Source of the DNA: Arthrobacter sp. Soil782
Lineage (GTDB): Bacteria; Actinomycetota; Actinomycetes; Actinomycetales; Micrococcaceae
Direction of reading: 5' to 3'
NCBI RefSeq assembly: GCF_001428435.1
Contig: NZ_LMSO01000009.1
Span: 456,389 to 520,388, forward strand
DNA length: 64,000 nt
A program made the position numbers and the translations under genes. Within the stretch, counting starts at the first letter, position 1. Each line of letters opens with the position of its first letter. The notes beneath the pieces were generated by a model that saw only the letters and a list, made by a program, of their open reading frames with translations, did no database searches and was not told the origin of the DNA. This document shows positions 50,751-59,879 of the stretch, one piece after another.

Positions 50751-52193
50751 TTACTCGCAGCCGACGCCGTCGCCGTTTCCATCCAGGTGAGCAGCGTACC
50801 CCGGCTGCCCCGCGTAGACGGGCGCAGCGCCAGCAGCCCGGGCTGCATCACAGTTCTTGTAGTACACATTCGCCGGGGCTGGCGCGGGTACCGGTGCCGG
50901 CGCGGGTGCTGGGGCTGGGGCTGGGGCTGGGGCTGGGGCTGGGGCTGACGCAGCCTCGCAGGCAACGCCGTCTGAATCGCCGTCGAGATCAGGACTGTAC
51001 CCCGGCCCACCGATGTAGAGGGGCCCGGCACCGGCAAGGAAAGCCTCCTCGCAGCTTGCGAAAGCCGCCTGCTCGACAGCCGGTTCCGGCTCACGTGTTG
51101 GGGTAGGTGTCGGTGTGGGCGAAGCCTGGTTGGTAGGCGCCAATGTGTCTGCGCAATCCGACAGAACCCGTGCCATTGCGTCATGCTCAGCCTGTGTAAC
51201 CCACAGATTGTAGGTTGCCTTCACGGAGATCTGCCGGGCGACGTATTCGCAGCGGTATCCGCGGTTCGGCGGAAGCCAGGTTGCGGCGTCGCCCGCACCC
51301 TTCTGTGCGTTGGTCGGACCGTCCGTGGACTGCAGATTCAGCGGGTCGTTGGCGAAGGCTACCCGTTGTTCGTAGGTGAGTTGCTGGGCGCCCTTCTGCC
51401 ACGCGTCGGCGAGCGCAACCATGTGATCGATCTGCACGTCAATGCTGGTCTCCTGCCCGCGGAGGAACGGGATAGTGGTTCCGGTATAGGGGTCATCCAG
51501 AGTACCGGAACGGACTTTGCAGGGAACGGAGTTCGCGTGCACGATGTCGCGAAGGTCCCGGTTGAGCATGTCGTTGCGGGTGTCGCAGCCATTGCGGTCG
51601 ACGTCGAGCCAGGCTTGACCGAACTCGTCCCGGTCATAGCCCGTCTTCGGTGCGCGACCCTTGATCGGCAGCGTCTCCAGCAGCGCGAGCGCCTTGACGC
51701 CATATTCGGGTTGATCGCTGGGAGCATTCGGGTCTCCCTCAGCGTCGACAACGGTGTCCCCGTCTATCGGCGCAGCGTCGGTACTCGGGGTAGGTGAGGG
51801 CTTCGGCGTAGGAGACGTTGTTGGCGCCGCTGTCGCAGTCCGTGACGGTTCAACAGCGGCGGTCTCGGTTTGCTCGGCTGAGGCCGCGGGGACGGTGTCC
51901 TCCGCGGAGGGCGTGATGGACCCGCCGACCAGGAGCGCAACAACGCTTGCCGCCGCGACGATGGATCCTGCCTTGCGGCCAGCGAGCCGCGCCCAGGAGC
52001 CGCGGCCGGTAAGCACCGTATAGAGGCCGGTGAGGAGCGCAAGGAGGCCCGCCATGACGAGAGCTCCGCCAATTCCGCCCGAGATGAGACCAACGACCAG
52101 AAGAAACAGACCAAACCCAGCAACAATGAGCGTCGATGCCTTTGCCTTGCTCCTTGTCCGCGTCTGTGTCTGTGTCTGTGTCTGTGTCTGCAT
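50751..52193 (-). CDS. Membrane-anchored HNH (DUF1524) nuclease with two Excalibur domains
   Basis: 480 aa from ATG 52193. It starts with a Gln-Thr repeat tract (five QT units encoded by TCTGTG repeats), then two or three helices (about 20-90), a Thr/Pro/Ser-rich linker and a DUF1524-type HNH nuclease domain (about 175-345) with the metal motif IDHMVALADAWQKGA. Two Excalibur calcium-binding motifs follow near the C-terminus (DLDGDSDGVACE and HLDGNGDGVGCE), joined by an Ala-Pro repeat tract. Predicted outside the membrane: a surface nuclease for DNA uptake or nutrient release. RBS GGGACC is weak. Confidence 0.85.
   Translation of the reverse strand: MQTQTQTQTQTRTRSKAKASTLIVAGFGLFLLVVGLISGGIGGALVMAGLLALLTGLYTVLTGRGSWARLAGRKAGSIVAAASVVALLVGGSITPSAEDTVPAASAEQTETAAVEPSRTATAAPTTSPTPKPSPTPSTDAAPIDGDTVVDAEGDPNAPSDQPEYGVKALALLETLPIKGRAPKTGYDRDEFGQAWLDVDRNGCDTRNDMLNRDLRDIVHANSVPCKVRSGTLDDPYTGTTIPFLRGQETSIDVQIDHMVALADAWQKGAQQLTYEQRVAFANDPLNLQSTDGPTNAQKGAGDAATWLPPNRGYRCEYVARQISVKATYNLWVTQAEHDAMARVLSDCADTLAPTNQASPTPTPTPTREPEPAVEQAAFASCEEAFLAGAGPLYIGGPGYSPDLDGDSDGVACEAASAPAPAPAPAPAPAPAPAPVPAPAPANVYYKNCDAARAAGAAPVYAGQPGYAAHLDGNGDGVGCE
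50911..50946. repeat. GGGGCT hexanucleotide repeat, six units
   Basis: Six perfect tandem copies encode an Ala-Pro tract between the two Excalibur domains of the nuclease. A unit change adds or removes exactly two residues without shifting frame. Confidence 0.75.
52163..52190. repeat. TCTGTG hexanucleotide repeat at the start of the nuclease gene
   Basis: Four full units and one partial unit code for alternating Gln-Thr directly after the initiator Met on the opposite strand. Slippage would change N-terminal length by two residues per unit. Confidence 0.75.
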
Positions 52194-52257
52194 AGGGTCC
52201 CGATTTTGAGCGGGAGGTAGCGAAGGGAGATTCAAAGGTGCCCCAAAAGTACGAGTA

Positions 52258-52288
52258 ATGGTTGAACTACGAGCGACGGTTCAACCAT
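52258..52288. promoter_or_regulatory. Inverted repeat in the divergent nuclease/Excalibur promoter region
   Basis: ATGGTTGAAC (52258-52267) and GTTCAACCAT (52279-52288) are perfect 10-bp arms around an 11-nt centre; TACG/CGTA outside can extend it, and TACGAG occurs twice nearby. It could be a shared operator for both genes. Confidence 0.55.
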
Positions 52289-52355
52289 CGTATCGGCGAC
52301 CGGCTATCACACCGGGCTGAATTAGCGCAGTACCAGGATAAAAATGTGGATAACC

Positions 52356-52385
52356 TTGACGACTCATAAGCTGGCTGTCTAATCT
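52356..52385 (+). promoter_or_regulatory. Promoter of the Excalibur surface protein gene
   Basis: TTGACG (52356-52361), an 18-bp spacer and TAATCT (52380-52385), a good housekeeping-type match. It lies 49 bp before ATG 52434. Confidence 0.6.
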
Positions 52386-52433
52386 CGTGTGATCCGCGTC
52401 TCATCACTCGCGGCATCAACATGAGGGGAAATA

Positions 52434-52871
52434 ATGAAGAAAACAACAGCAGGTTTTGCAGTTGCAGCAGCGGCAGGGTTCGTGGCGCTGTCAGCGACGC
52501 CGGCCGCGGCGGTGTCTCTCCCGTTCCAGAATTGCTCCGAGGCAGCGTCCGTCGGGGTCTACAACATTCCGATCGGCACTCCAGGCTATGCTCCGCGGTT
52601 GGACGCTGACGGCGACGGATTCGGTTGCGACGCAGCTGGTACGCCAGCTTACGACGCCAGCATCGTCGTCGGGCTGATGGGCACCACGCAGCCTACGCCG
52701 CCGCCCGCACCTCCGATGGGTAATCAGGTCACTCAAATGCCTGTGGGCGGCGCAGCCACCGGTGTCGAGGTGACGCAAACCGACAACACGGCGGCTCTTG
52801 CGCTGGGGGGCGGACTTGTCCTCGCCCTGGCAGCGGGGGGAACGTACGTGGTCCGTCGTCGCGCGGCATAG
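52434..52871 (+). CDS. Excalibur-domain surface protein, predicted sortase substrate
   Basis: 145 aa behind GAGGGGAAATA. Signal peptide ends near TPAAA (about residue 25). One Excalibur calcium-binding motif (about 32-63, NCSEA...RLDADGDGFGCD), a Pro-rich linker, then QMPVGGAATG, a hydrophobic helix (about 119-139) and the basic end VVRRRAA. This tripartite tail is like cell-wall sorting signals of actinobacterial Excalibur proteins, and the next gene is a class F sortase. It should be attached to the cell wall. Confidence 0.85.
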   Translation: MKKTTAGFAVAAAAGFVALSATPAAAVSLPFQNCSEAASVGVYNIPIGTPGYAPRLDADGDGFGCDAAGTPAYDASIVVGLMGTTQPTPPPAPPMGNQVTQMPVGGAATGVEVTQTDNTAALALGGGLVLALAAGGTYVVRRRAA

Positions 52872-52904
52872 GGAGCGAGTCGTCGAAAGCGTCGAGTGAT
52901 CGGA

Positions 52905-52910
52905 TACTTT
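52905..52910 (+). promoter_or_regulatory. Leaderless -10 element of the class F sortase gene
   Basis: TACTTT, then CATACAG (7 nt), then ATG 52918; TCGAAA sits 16 bp upstream as a possible -35. No ribosome site. Confidence 0.5.
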
Positions 52911-52917
52911 CATACAG

Positions 52918-53676
52918 ATGACTAGCCGCCTCCGGGACCGTTGCGGGAGCCTCCTGGCTGCTGCAACGGTCCCACTGCTGCTCCTCACGGGTTGTGCTCC
53001 ACCGAGCTCGTCTGACGCCGTCGGAGCCCAGCCAACTTTCACGGTAGCGGCGCCGTCGTCCCTTCCGGCGGAAGGGACGACAACCGCGCCCGGGCCTCCC
53101 CCAACAAATTCGGAGGCGTCCGCCGAACCGGCGCCGGCGAGTCCCGCCGCATCGGGTGCGCCCGCGGAGAATGCATCACCCGCGCCTGCACCAGCGCCCG
53201 TCGATGCAACTCCACAGGTATTCGGCCGTTCGTTGCCGGTGTCACTCTCGATGCCCACGCACGGAGTCAAGTCAGGCCTGCTGTACCTGGGGCTTCAACC
53301 GAACGGGTCTCTCGAGGTACCTCCGGGCCATCCTGGGGCGCCCGCATCGTGGTACCGGAACTCTCCCACACCGGGCGAAACCGGGCCATCAATCTTTCTC
53401 GGGCACGTGAACGCCAGCGATGGCGGGCCCGGAGTCTTCGCCTGGATCAAGCAGCTGAATCCGGGCGACACCATTGAGATTGCACGCGAGGACGGCACCG
53501 TGGCGACATTCGCCGTCGAACGCGGTGAGCAGTATTCGAAGGACGCTTTCCCAACACAGGCCGTCTACGGAAACACCGAAGGTCCTGAACTCCGCCTCAT
53601 CACGTGTGACGGGTACGATCCCGCTACCGGCACGTTCAATGACAACTACGTCGTGTACGCGAAACTCCTTCCCTAG
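52918..53676 (+). CDS. Class F sortase
   Basis: 252 aa. Lipobox-like signal LLTGC (Cys about residue 26), an Ala/Pro-rich linker of about 70 residues and a sortase beta-barrel from about residue 105. His163 in FLGHVNAS and Cys230 in LITCDGYD are the catalytic pair; NDNYVVYA follows in place of the usual Arg segment, as in class F. It cleaves a sorting signal and joins the protein to the cell wall. Directly downstream of its probable substrate gene. Confidence 0.88.
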   Translation: MTSRLRDRCGSLLAAATVPLLLLTGCAPPSSSDAVGAQPTFTVAAPSSLPAEGTTTAPGPPPTNSEASAEPAPASPAASGAPAENASPAPAPAPVDATPQVFGRSLPVSLSMPTHGVKSGLLYLGLQPNGSLEVPPGHPGAPASWYRNSPTPGETGPSIFLGHVNASDGGPGVFAWIKQLNPGDTIEIAREDGTVATFAVERGEQYSKDAFPTQAVYGNTEGPELRLITCDGYDPATGTFNDNYVVYAKLLP

Positions 53677-53744
53677 CGCTTCTCCTGAAGGTCCATGGAA
53701 GACCCCCAAGGGAATACTCGCCTCCCAGATCGGTTGTACTCGCC

Positions 53745-54407
53745 ATGGAAAATAACCTGACAACCATCGGCTTCATCGGCAGCGGCAACATCGGCTCACA
53801 ACTTGCCCGTCTTGCCATCCAAAACGGATACGGCGTCGTCATGAGCAACTCGCGGGGGCCGGAAACGCTGATCGATCTCATCGACGAGCTGGGCGACCGC
53901 GCCCGGGCGGCAACGCCGGAAGAGGCAGCGGAAGCAGGGGACGTCGTCGTCGTCAGCGTGCCGCTCAAGGCGATCGATGCGGTGCCGGCTGTCCAGCTCA
54001 AGGACAAAGCGGTGATCGACACCAACAACTACTACCCCGAGCGCGACGGGAACATCCCGGAGCTCGACGACGAATCGACCACCACCAGCGAACTCCTTGC
54101 CGATCGCCTACCGGACGCGCACATCGTCAAGGCGTTCAACAACATTTATGCCGATCACCTGACCAGCAAGGCGACCGCGCCCGGCACGCCGGGCCGCCGA
54201 GCGCTTCCTATTGCCGGAGACGACGACGACGCCAAGAAGACAGTTGCGTCGCTGATCGACCAGTTCGGGTTTGATGTAGTCGACGCCGGTCCCCTCGCTG
54301 AAGGGTGGCGGTTCCAGCGGGACACGCCGGTGTACGGGCCGGAATTCGACGCCGACCAGGTACGCGAAGGACTCCCCCAGGCGAAGCGTTACGCGGAGAT
54401 GGGCTGA
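53745..54407 (+). CDS. NpdG-type F420/NADP oxidoreductase family protein
   Basis: 220 aa. Rossmann start IGFIGSGNIGSQLARLA (G-x-G-x-x-G), then MSNSRGPETL, VVVSVPLKAI and the conserved VIDTNNYYPERDG; HIVKAFNNIYADHL and LPIAGDDDDAKK complete the family of NADP-dependent oxidoreductases related to F420-dependent enzymes. Whether F420 is used is not decidable here. It converges on the sugar-acid operon, 15 bp apart. Confidence 0.82.
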   Translation: MENNLTTIGFIGSGNIGSQLARLAIQNGYGVVMSNSRGPETLIDLIDELGDRARAATPEEAAEAGDVVVVSVPLKAIDAVPAVQLKDKAVIDTNNYYPERDGNIPELDDESTTTSELLADRLPDAHIVKAFNNIYADHLTSKATAPGTPGRRALPIAGDDDDAKKTVASLIDQFGFDVVDAGPLAEGWRFQRDTPVYGPEFDADQVREGLPQAKRYAEMG

Positions 54408-54422
54408 CGCCGGGGCGTTCCG

Positions 54423-55652
54423 TCACCAGTCGTGGATTGTGCCGTCCTTCAACCGGTTGAAGGGCAGGTATGCGGGTTCGTAGGGGTGGGCAGCCGCGGC
54501 CTCGAGGTTCAGTTCGACACCGAGGCCCGGCTTATCCCCCGGGTGCAGGTAGCCGTCCACGAAGGTGAAGGACTGCTCGAATACCTCGTTGGTGAGGTCC
54601 CCATGCCGCATGTACTCCTGAATGCCGAAGTTGTGAATGGCAAGGTCGAGGTGCAGCGCGGCCGCCATGCCCACCGGTGAGATATCGGTGGGCCCATGGA
54701 TGCCGGACTTGATCTGGTACTGCGCCGCGTAGTCGAGGATCTTCTTCATGGCGCTGATGCCGCCGGTATGCGTCACTGCGGAACGCACGTAGTCGATCAG
54801 CTGTTCGCGGATCAGCGTCTGGTAATCCCACACAGTATTGAACACTTCGCCGATGGCCAGCGGCGTGGTGGTGTGCTGGCGCACCAGGCGCAGAGCGTCC
54901 TGGTTCTCGGCAGGGGTGCAGTCCTCGAGCCAGAACAGGTCATACGGTTCCAGGGACTTCCCGAGGCGGGCCGCCTGGATCGGCGTCATCCGGTGGTGCC
55001 CGTCGTGGAGCAGCGGCAATTCGGGGCCGAACTCGTTACGGACGGCTTCGAAAACTGTAGGAATGTGGCGCAGGTAGGCCCGGGAATCCCAGTCCTCCTC
55101 CGCAGGCAGCGCCGCCCTCTGCGCGGGCTCGTAGTCGTAGCGGACGCCGCCGGCTGTGGGCTGGGCGGCCACACCGTAGACCGCGTTGATGCCCGGCACC
55201 GCGGTCTGGATGCGGATGGATTTGTAGCCCAGTTCCAGGTGTTCGCGGACGGAGTCCAGAATCTCGGGGATGTCCCGGCCGCTTGCGTGGCCATAGGCGC
55301 GCACGGCCGTGCGGCTTGCACCGCCCAGCAACTGGTAGAGCGGCATACCGGCCGCCTTCGCCTTGATATCCCAGAGCGCGACGTCGACGGCGGCAATAGC
55401 GGCCATGGTCACCGGTCCGCGCCGCCAGTAGGCTCCGCGGTAGAGGAACTGCCACGTATCCTCAATCCGGTGGGCATCCCGCCCGATCAGCAGCGGGACC
55501 ACGTGGTGCTCGAGGTACGCCGAGACGGCGAGTTCGCGGCCGTTGAGCGTAGCGTCGCCAAGGCCGGTGATTCCCTCCTCGGTGGTGATCTTCAGCGTGA
55601 CGAAATTGCGGTCGGGGCTGGAGACGATCACTTCTGCGCTACGGATCTTCAC
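54423..55652 (-). CDS. manD: D-mannonate dehydratase, enolase superfamily (ManD/RspA type)
   Basis: 409 aa. Converts D-mannonate to 2-keto-3-deoxygluconate (KDG). N-terminal capping domain with [24 protein letters not shown] and the ManD-specific GVRYDYEP loop; in the barrel HDGHHRMTP (Tyr/His region), [19 protein letters not shown] and [10 protein letters not shown] give the metal ligands and acid-base residues. Last gene of the sugar-acid operon, 37 bp behind the kinase gene. The annotation RspA for similar proteins is historical. Confidence 0.88.
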   Translation of the reverse strand: MKIRSAEVIVSSPDRNFVTLKITTEEGITGLGDATLNGRELAVSAYLEHHVVPLLIGRDAHRIEDTWQFLYRGAYWRRGPVTMAAIAAVDVALWDIKAKAAGMPLYQLLGGASRTAVRAYGHASGRDIPEILDSVREHLELGYKSIRIQTAVPGINAVYGVAAQPTAGGVRYDYEPAQRAALPAEEDWDSRAYLRHIPTVFEAVRNEFGPELPLLHDGHHRMTPIQAARLGKSLEPYDLFWLEDCTPAENQDALRLVRQHTTTPLAIGEVFNTVWDYQTLIREQLIDYVRSAVTHTGGISAMKKILDYAAQYQIKSGIHGPTDISPVGMAAALHLDLAIHNFGIQEYMRHGDLTNEVFEQSFTFVDGYLHPGDKPGLGVELNLEAAAAHPYEPAYLPFNRLKDGTIHDW

Positions 55653-55689
55653 GGTGATTCCTTCTGCTGTGGAGCGGACGTTGGAGTGA

Positions 55690-56658
55690 CTAGCGAATGG
55701 TGGTTCCGGCGGATCGGATCAGGGAGAGCTCGTCCCGCGCCGGCAGGTTCTCCCAGTCACCCGTTGCGGCGACGGCAAACGCACCGAGGGTGACGCCGCG
55801 GTGCAGGCGCTCTTCCAGGGTTTCCCAGTCGAGCAGTCCGGAGAGGTAGCCGGCCGTGAACGCATCGCCTGCACCGACGGTGTCGACCACCGGAACGTTG
55901 ATCGCATCGCAGTGGCAGGTGCTGTCCAGCGTGTAGGCCGTAGCTCCCTCAGCTCCGCGCTTGATGATGACGTCCCGAACGCCGCGAGCGTGCAACCCGT
56001 CCACCAGCTCGGCCTCAGGCGCACGGGCGGAGGAACTACCCAGGAGATCGATCTCGTCCTCGGAAGCGATGACGATGTCCGCGATCCCGGCCAGCACGCT
56101 TAGAGCCTCCGCTGCATACTCCCGGTCCCACAGCTTGGCACGATAATTCACGTCAAAACTGACGGTGATTCCCCGTTCCCGCGCGGTTTCTGCAGCGCGC
56201 AGGGTTGCCTGTGCCGCACTTTCGGAGAGCGCCGGGGTGATGCCCGTGAAATGGAGGATCGACGGCTCTGCGTCCAGTGCCGGACCGAGGTCTTCGACGC
56301 TGAGCACAGATCCGGCCGAACCCGCACGGTAATAGGCGGCACGGGACACATCGGCAATCCGCTTTTCGAGCAGCATCAGTCCGGTGGGCCGGAGGGCATC
56401 ATGAACGACGGCGTCGGTGAGCACTCCCTCTGCGCTCAGGGTGCGTAGAGCGAACTTCCCGACCTCGTCCTCGCCGAGCCTGCCGACCCAGCGCACGCTG
56501 TGGCCGAGGCGCGACAGCCCGATGGCGACGTTGGATTCCGCTCCGCCGAGGGACATGGACATCGCTCCGCCGTGACGCAGCAGGCCTGCGGCGCGGATCG
56601 ACCCCATGGTCTCGCCGAATGTGAGGACCTGGGCCTTCGGGAGCGGTTCCCTGCTCAT
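55690..56658 (-). CDS. kdgK: 2-keto-3-deoxygluconate kinase, PfkB family
   Basis: 322 aa. PfkB signature [14 protein letters not shown] with the catalytic Asp, N-terminal [15 protein letters not shown] and [14 protein letters not shown], and [10 protein letters not shown]. Phosphorylates KDG (or its galactose epimer) to the 6-phosphate, the substrate of the aldolase upstream. ATG 56658 shares one base with the aldolase TGA (TGATG), so the genes are coupled. Confidence 0.88.
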   Translation of the reverse strand: MSREPLPKAQVLTFGETMGSIRAAGLLRHGGAMSMSLGGAESNVAIGLSRLGHSVRWVGRLGEDEVGKFALRTLSAEGVLTDAVVHDALRPTGLMLLEKRIADVSRAAYYRAGSAGSVLSVEDLGPALDAEPSILHFTGITPALSESAAQATLRAAETARERGITVSFDVNYRAKLWDREYAAEALSVLAGIADIVIASEDEIDLLGSSSARAPEAELVDGLHARGVRDVIIKRGAEGATAYTLDSTCHCDAINVPVVDTVGAGDAFTAGYLSGLLDWETLEERLHRGVTLGAFAVAATGDWENLPARDELSLIRSAGTTIR

Positions 56659-57284
56659 CAGGCTGCTCCGGCTGAGAGCCGAAGGAATTCCTGTGCGCGC
56701 CGCCGAAGGGCGTCCAGATCCCCACCACCGGCGGCGTCCCCGATCAGCGGCGATCCGACTCCGACCGCGACGGCGCCGCGAGCCAGATACTCTGCCGCCG
56801 CTTCGGCATTCACGCCGCCCACGGGAATGAACGGGATGTCCGGGAACGGATCCCTCAAGGCTGAAAGGTAGCCGGGACCACCGAGGGAAGCGGGGAACAG
56901 CTTGATCGCAGTGGCGCCCCGGTCCATTGCTGAAAACGCCTCTGTGGGAGTCATCGCGCCGGCCAGCACCGGCAAGCCGAGGAGGACGCCGGAATCCACG
57001 GCTGCCGTGACAGCGGGGGTGACGAGGAACTGCCCACCTGCGTCCGCAACGCGGGCCGCGTCATCGCCGGTGAGCACGGTTCCGGCACCGACTGCAGCCC
57101 GATCACCGACTTCGCGCCGGACCGCCGTGATGACCTCGATCGCCTCCGGTGTGTTCAGCGAAACCTCCAGATAGGTGACGCCCTCCTCCACCAGCGTGAG
57201 GGCGGTGCGCACCGAAGCGGAACGCTCACTCCCCCGGATGATCGCCAGGAGGCGTGCCCGCTTCAGTCCATCAAGAAAATCCAT
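56658..57284 (-). CDS. 2-keto-3-deoxy-6-phosphogluconate/galactonate aldolase
   Basis: 208 aa from ATG 57284 behind GGAAGAGGAG. KDPG-aldolase barrel with YLEVSLNTPEA (catalytic Glu region), AGAMTPTEAF, the Schiff-base Lys in ATAIKLFPASLGGPGY and IPVGGVNAE for phosphate. Splits the phosphorylated keto-deoxy acid into pyruvate and glyceraldehyde 3-phosphate. Coupled to the kinase; the pair serves both dehydratases. Confidence 0.88.
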   Translation of the reverse strand: MDFLDGLKRARLLAIIRGSERSASVRTALTLVEEGVTYLEVSLNTPEAIEVITAVRREVGDRAAVGAGTVLTGDDAARVADAGGQFLVTPAVTAAVDSGVLLGLPVLAGAMTPTEAFSAMDRGATAIKLFPASLGGPGYLSALRDPFPDIPFIPVGGVNAEAAAEYLARGAVAVGVGSPLIGDAAGGGDLDALRRRAQEFLRLSAGAA

Positions 57285-57316
57285 CGTGCTCTTCTCCTCT
57301 TCCAGCGCAGGCGTGC

Positions 57317-58462
57317 TCACCACTCGGCGTACGCGCCGTCGTCGTGCCTCCACACCGGCGAGCGCCAGCTGTGGCCGGTCTTGTCCGCAATCCGTACCGC
57401 CGACTCGTCGATCTCAATCCCGAGCCCCGGTGCGGTCAGCCGCTCCACGTACCCGTCAACGAACTTCAGCGGTGTCTTGTCCAGCACGTAATCGAGCACT
57501 TCGGCGCCCTGGTTGTAGTGAATGCCGATGCTCTGTTCCTGGATGAGGAAGTTCGGCGTCGCAAAGCCGACCTGCAGGCAGGCCGCGAGCGCCAGCGGCC
57601 CAAGCGGACAGTGCGGAGCGAGCTGCACATCGAAGACTTCGGCGAGCGAGGCGATCTTCCGCACCTCGGTAATCCCACCGGCATGGGAGAGGTCCGGCTG
57701 CGCAACCGCGATGCCCGCCTGCAGCACCGGAAGGAACTCCTGCCGGTTGTACAGCCGTTCCCCGGTAGCCACCGGGATGGTGGTCGAGCGGGTGAGCCCG
57801 CCAATCAGGTGTGAGTTCTCCGGCACCGTGGGTTCCTCGAGGAAGAACGGGTGCAACGGTTCCAGCAGCGGTGCAATCCGGCGGGTGTCCGCAAGGGTGA
57901 ACCGGCCATGGAAGTCGACGGCGACGTCGCGGTGCGGACCAAGCACCTCACGTGCGGCAGCAACCCGCTCCACCACCTCGTTGATCGCGGCCACGCTTCC
58001 GAGCGCTTTCATCCGCCCGCTCGCGTTCATCTTCACTGCGGTGAGGCCCACGGAAAGCTGGGCTTCGACGGCGCCGGCAATTTCAGCCGGCTCATCCCCG
58101 CCGATCCACCCGTACATCCGGATCCGGTCGCGGACATGGCCGCCGAGCAGTTGGTGCACCGGAACGCCGAGCGACTTCCCGTGGATATCCCACAGCGCCT
58201 GGTCGAGACCGGCAACCGCGCTGGCGAGGATCGCGCCTCCCCGGTAGAACGAGCCCTTGGTCATGACCTGCCAGAGGTCTTCGATCCGCAGCGGATCCTG
58301 CCCGATCAGCAGCTCGGACAGCTGCTCGACGGCGGTGCGCACCGTTTCGGAGCGGCCCTCCACCACCGGCTCGCCCCACCCCACGATGCCGTCATCGGTT
58401 TCCACCCGGACAAAGAGCCAGCGCGGCGGCACGAGGAAGGTTTCGATTCTGCTAATGCGCAT
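57317..58462 (-). CDS. dgoD: D-galactonate dehydratase (enolase superfamily)
   Basis: 381 aa from ATG 58462, one residue shorter than E. coli DgoD, and similar along its length: LVPPRWLFVRVETDDGIVGW near the start, DLWQVMTKGSFYRGG, AVDFHGRF, EEPTVPE, GERLYNRQEF, QPDLSHAGGITE, LAPHCPLGPLALAACL and IGIHYNQGAE, ending HDDGAYAEW. It removes water from D-galactonate to give 2-keto-3-deoxygalactonate. The start overlaps the end of the gluconokinase gene. Confidence 0.9.
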   Translation of the reverse strand: MRISRIETFLVPPRWLFVRVETDDGIVGWGEPVVEGRSETVRTAVEQLSELLIGQDPLRIEDLWQVMTKGSFYRGGAILASAVAGLDQALWDIHGKSLGVPVHQLLGGHVRDRIRMYGWIGGDEPAEIAGAVEAQLSVGLTAVKMNASGRMKALGSVAAINEVVERVAAAREVLGPHRDVAVDFHGRFTLADTRRIAPLLEPLHPFFLEEPTVPENSHLIGGLTRSTTIPVATGERLYNRQEFLPVLQAGIAVAQPDLSHAGGITEVRKIASLAEVFDVQLAPHCPLGPLALAACLQVGFATPNFLIQEQSIGIHYNQGAEVLDYVLDKTPLKFVDGYVERLTAPGLGIEIDESAVRIADKTGHSWRSPVWRHDDGAYAEW

Positions 58463-58976
58463 GGACGGTGCTTTCGGTGAGGTGGGCGCACACGCGGTCG
58501 ACAATCGCGCCGGGCACCAGGGCGAGGTCGACGGTCAATCCGCGTTCGCCGTCGGACAGGGGTTCCAGGGTGTTGTACTGCGAGGCCAGCAGCGACGGCG
58601 GCATGTATTCGTGCTCGCGGGCGGTGAGCCGCGCCGCGACCAGTTCCCGTTCTCCGTAGGGATGCAGGACGAACAAGTTCGGCGCGTGCCCGCGCAGCAG
58701 GGCGCGGTAGGACCGCTTCAGTGCTGAACAGGCGACGACGACGCCGGCTTCCGTGCCGCGTGCCAGCTCCTCGCCGACATCGTGGAGCCAGGGCAGCCGG
58801 TTCTCGTCAGTCAGTGGAGTTCCCGCAGCCATAAGTTGCTTGTTCTTCTCCGAGTGGAGGTCATCGCCGTCGACAAAGCGCGCGCCGAGCCGCGCTGCGA
58901 GGAGGGCTCCGAGCGTACTCTTACCAGAACCCTGCACCCCCATGACCACAATCGGCGGGGTTGGTTGCTGCGCCAT
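58452..58976 (-). CDS. gntK: Gluconokinase
   Basis: 174 aa, the usual size of GntK-type kinases. P-loop GVQGSGKST, substrate region FVDGDDLHSEKNKQLMAAGTPLTDENRLPWL, ACSALKRSYRALLR and EHEYMPPSLLASQYNTLEP, which is strongly conserved in the family. Makes 6-phosphogluconate from gluconate, entering the pentose phosphate or Entner-Doudoroff route. It sits between permease and dehydratase genes, with 3 bp to the permease stop. Confidence 0.93.
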   Translation of the reverse strand: MAQQPTPPIVVMGVQGSGKSTLGALLAARLGARFVDGDDLHSEKNKQLMAAGTPLTDENRLPWLHDVGEELARGTEAGVVVACSALKRSYRALLRGHAPNLFVLHPYGERELVAARLTAREHEYMPPSLLASQYNTLEPLSDGERGLTVDLALVPGAIVDRVCAHLTESTVHAH

Positions 58977-58979
58977 GGC

Positions 58980-59879
58980 CTAGCCCTTGGTGGCACCGGC
59001 GGTGAGGCCGGACACGATGTACTTCTGGGTGAACAGGGCAATGACCATGATGGGGATGGTGACCACCACGGAGGCCGCCATGAGGCCTCCCCAGTCGATG
59101 CTCGCGTAGGCCACGAAGTTGAAGATCGCCACCGGCAGGGTCTTGGTGTCAGCTCCGGAAAGCACCAGGGCGAACATGAAGTTGTTCCAGGAGAAGATGA
59201 ACGCCAGGATGCTCGCTGTGGCGATCCCCGCCATCGAGAGCGGAAGGGTGACCTTGAGAAACGCGCCGATATGGGTCAGTCCGTCCACGCGGGCGGCTTC
59301 TTCCAGTTCCAGCGGCATGGAGTCGTAGTAGGACATCAGGATGTAGACGATCAGCGGCAGGGCGACAAACATGTGGGAGAGGATGAGCACGCTGTACCCG
59401 CCCACCATCGACATGTTCGAGAACACGTAGTACCAAGGCACCAGCAGGCTGACGCCCGGGATGATGCGGGCCATGAGGACCACCAGGGCCGAGCGGCGCA
59501 TCGCAAACCGGCTCATCGAGTAGGCCGCTGGAACACCGATGATCAGGGACAGCGCGGTGGAGGCGAAGGCCACCCAGAAGCTGTTGAAGACGAAGGACAG
59601 GTAGTTGTTCCTGCCCAGCACCGTCTCGTAGTTCGCTGTGGTGGGTTCGAAGATGAGGGTCTTGCTGGCGTCATAGATGTCGACATTGGTTTTGAGCGAT
59701 GCCAGCAGCATCCAGGCCAGTGGGGCGAGGAAGGACACCACGATGACGATCAGGGCCACGACGCGGAATACCTTGTACGCGCGGCTCTTGAACGGCTTCT
59801 TCCGGCGTGGCTGCTGCGGCGGGCGGGCCGCCGTCTCAGCACCGGGTCGGAGCATCTTGGGGGTTACGACGCTGCTCAT
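58980..59879 (-). CDS. Sugar(-acid) ABC transporter permease, MalG type
   Basis: 299 aa from ATG 59879, overlapping the previous stop as ATGA and behind GAAGGACG. Six helices and the EAA docking motif EEAARVDGLTHIGAFLKVTLPLS. C-terminal inner-membrane half of the importer channel. Context with sugar-acid enzymes points to an aldonate or related substrate. Confidence 0.9.
   Translation of the reverse strand: MSSVVTPKMLRPGAETAARPPQQPRRKKPFKSRAYKVFRVVALIVIVVSFLAPLAWMLLASLKTNVDIYDASKTLIFEPTTANYETVLGRNNYLSFVFNSFWVAFASTALSLIIGVPAAYSMSRFAMRRSALVVLMARIIPGVSLLVPWYYVFSNMSMVGGYSVLILSHMFVALPLIVYILMSYYDSMPLELEEAARVDGLTHIGAFLKVTLPLSMAGIATASILAFIFSWNNFMFALVLSGADTKTLPVAIFNFVAYASIDWGGLMAASVVVTIPIMVIALFTQKYIVSGLTAGATKG

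Noticed and set aside
50911-52190. Hexanucleotide repeats considered as a CRISPR array
   Set aside because: Units are six bases, contiguous, without spacers, and code for peptide repeats; no cas genes in the window.
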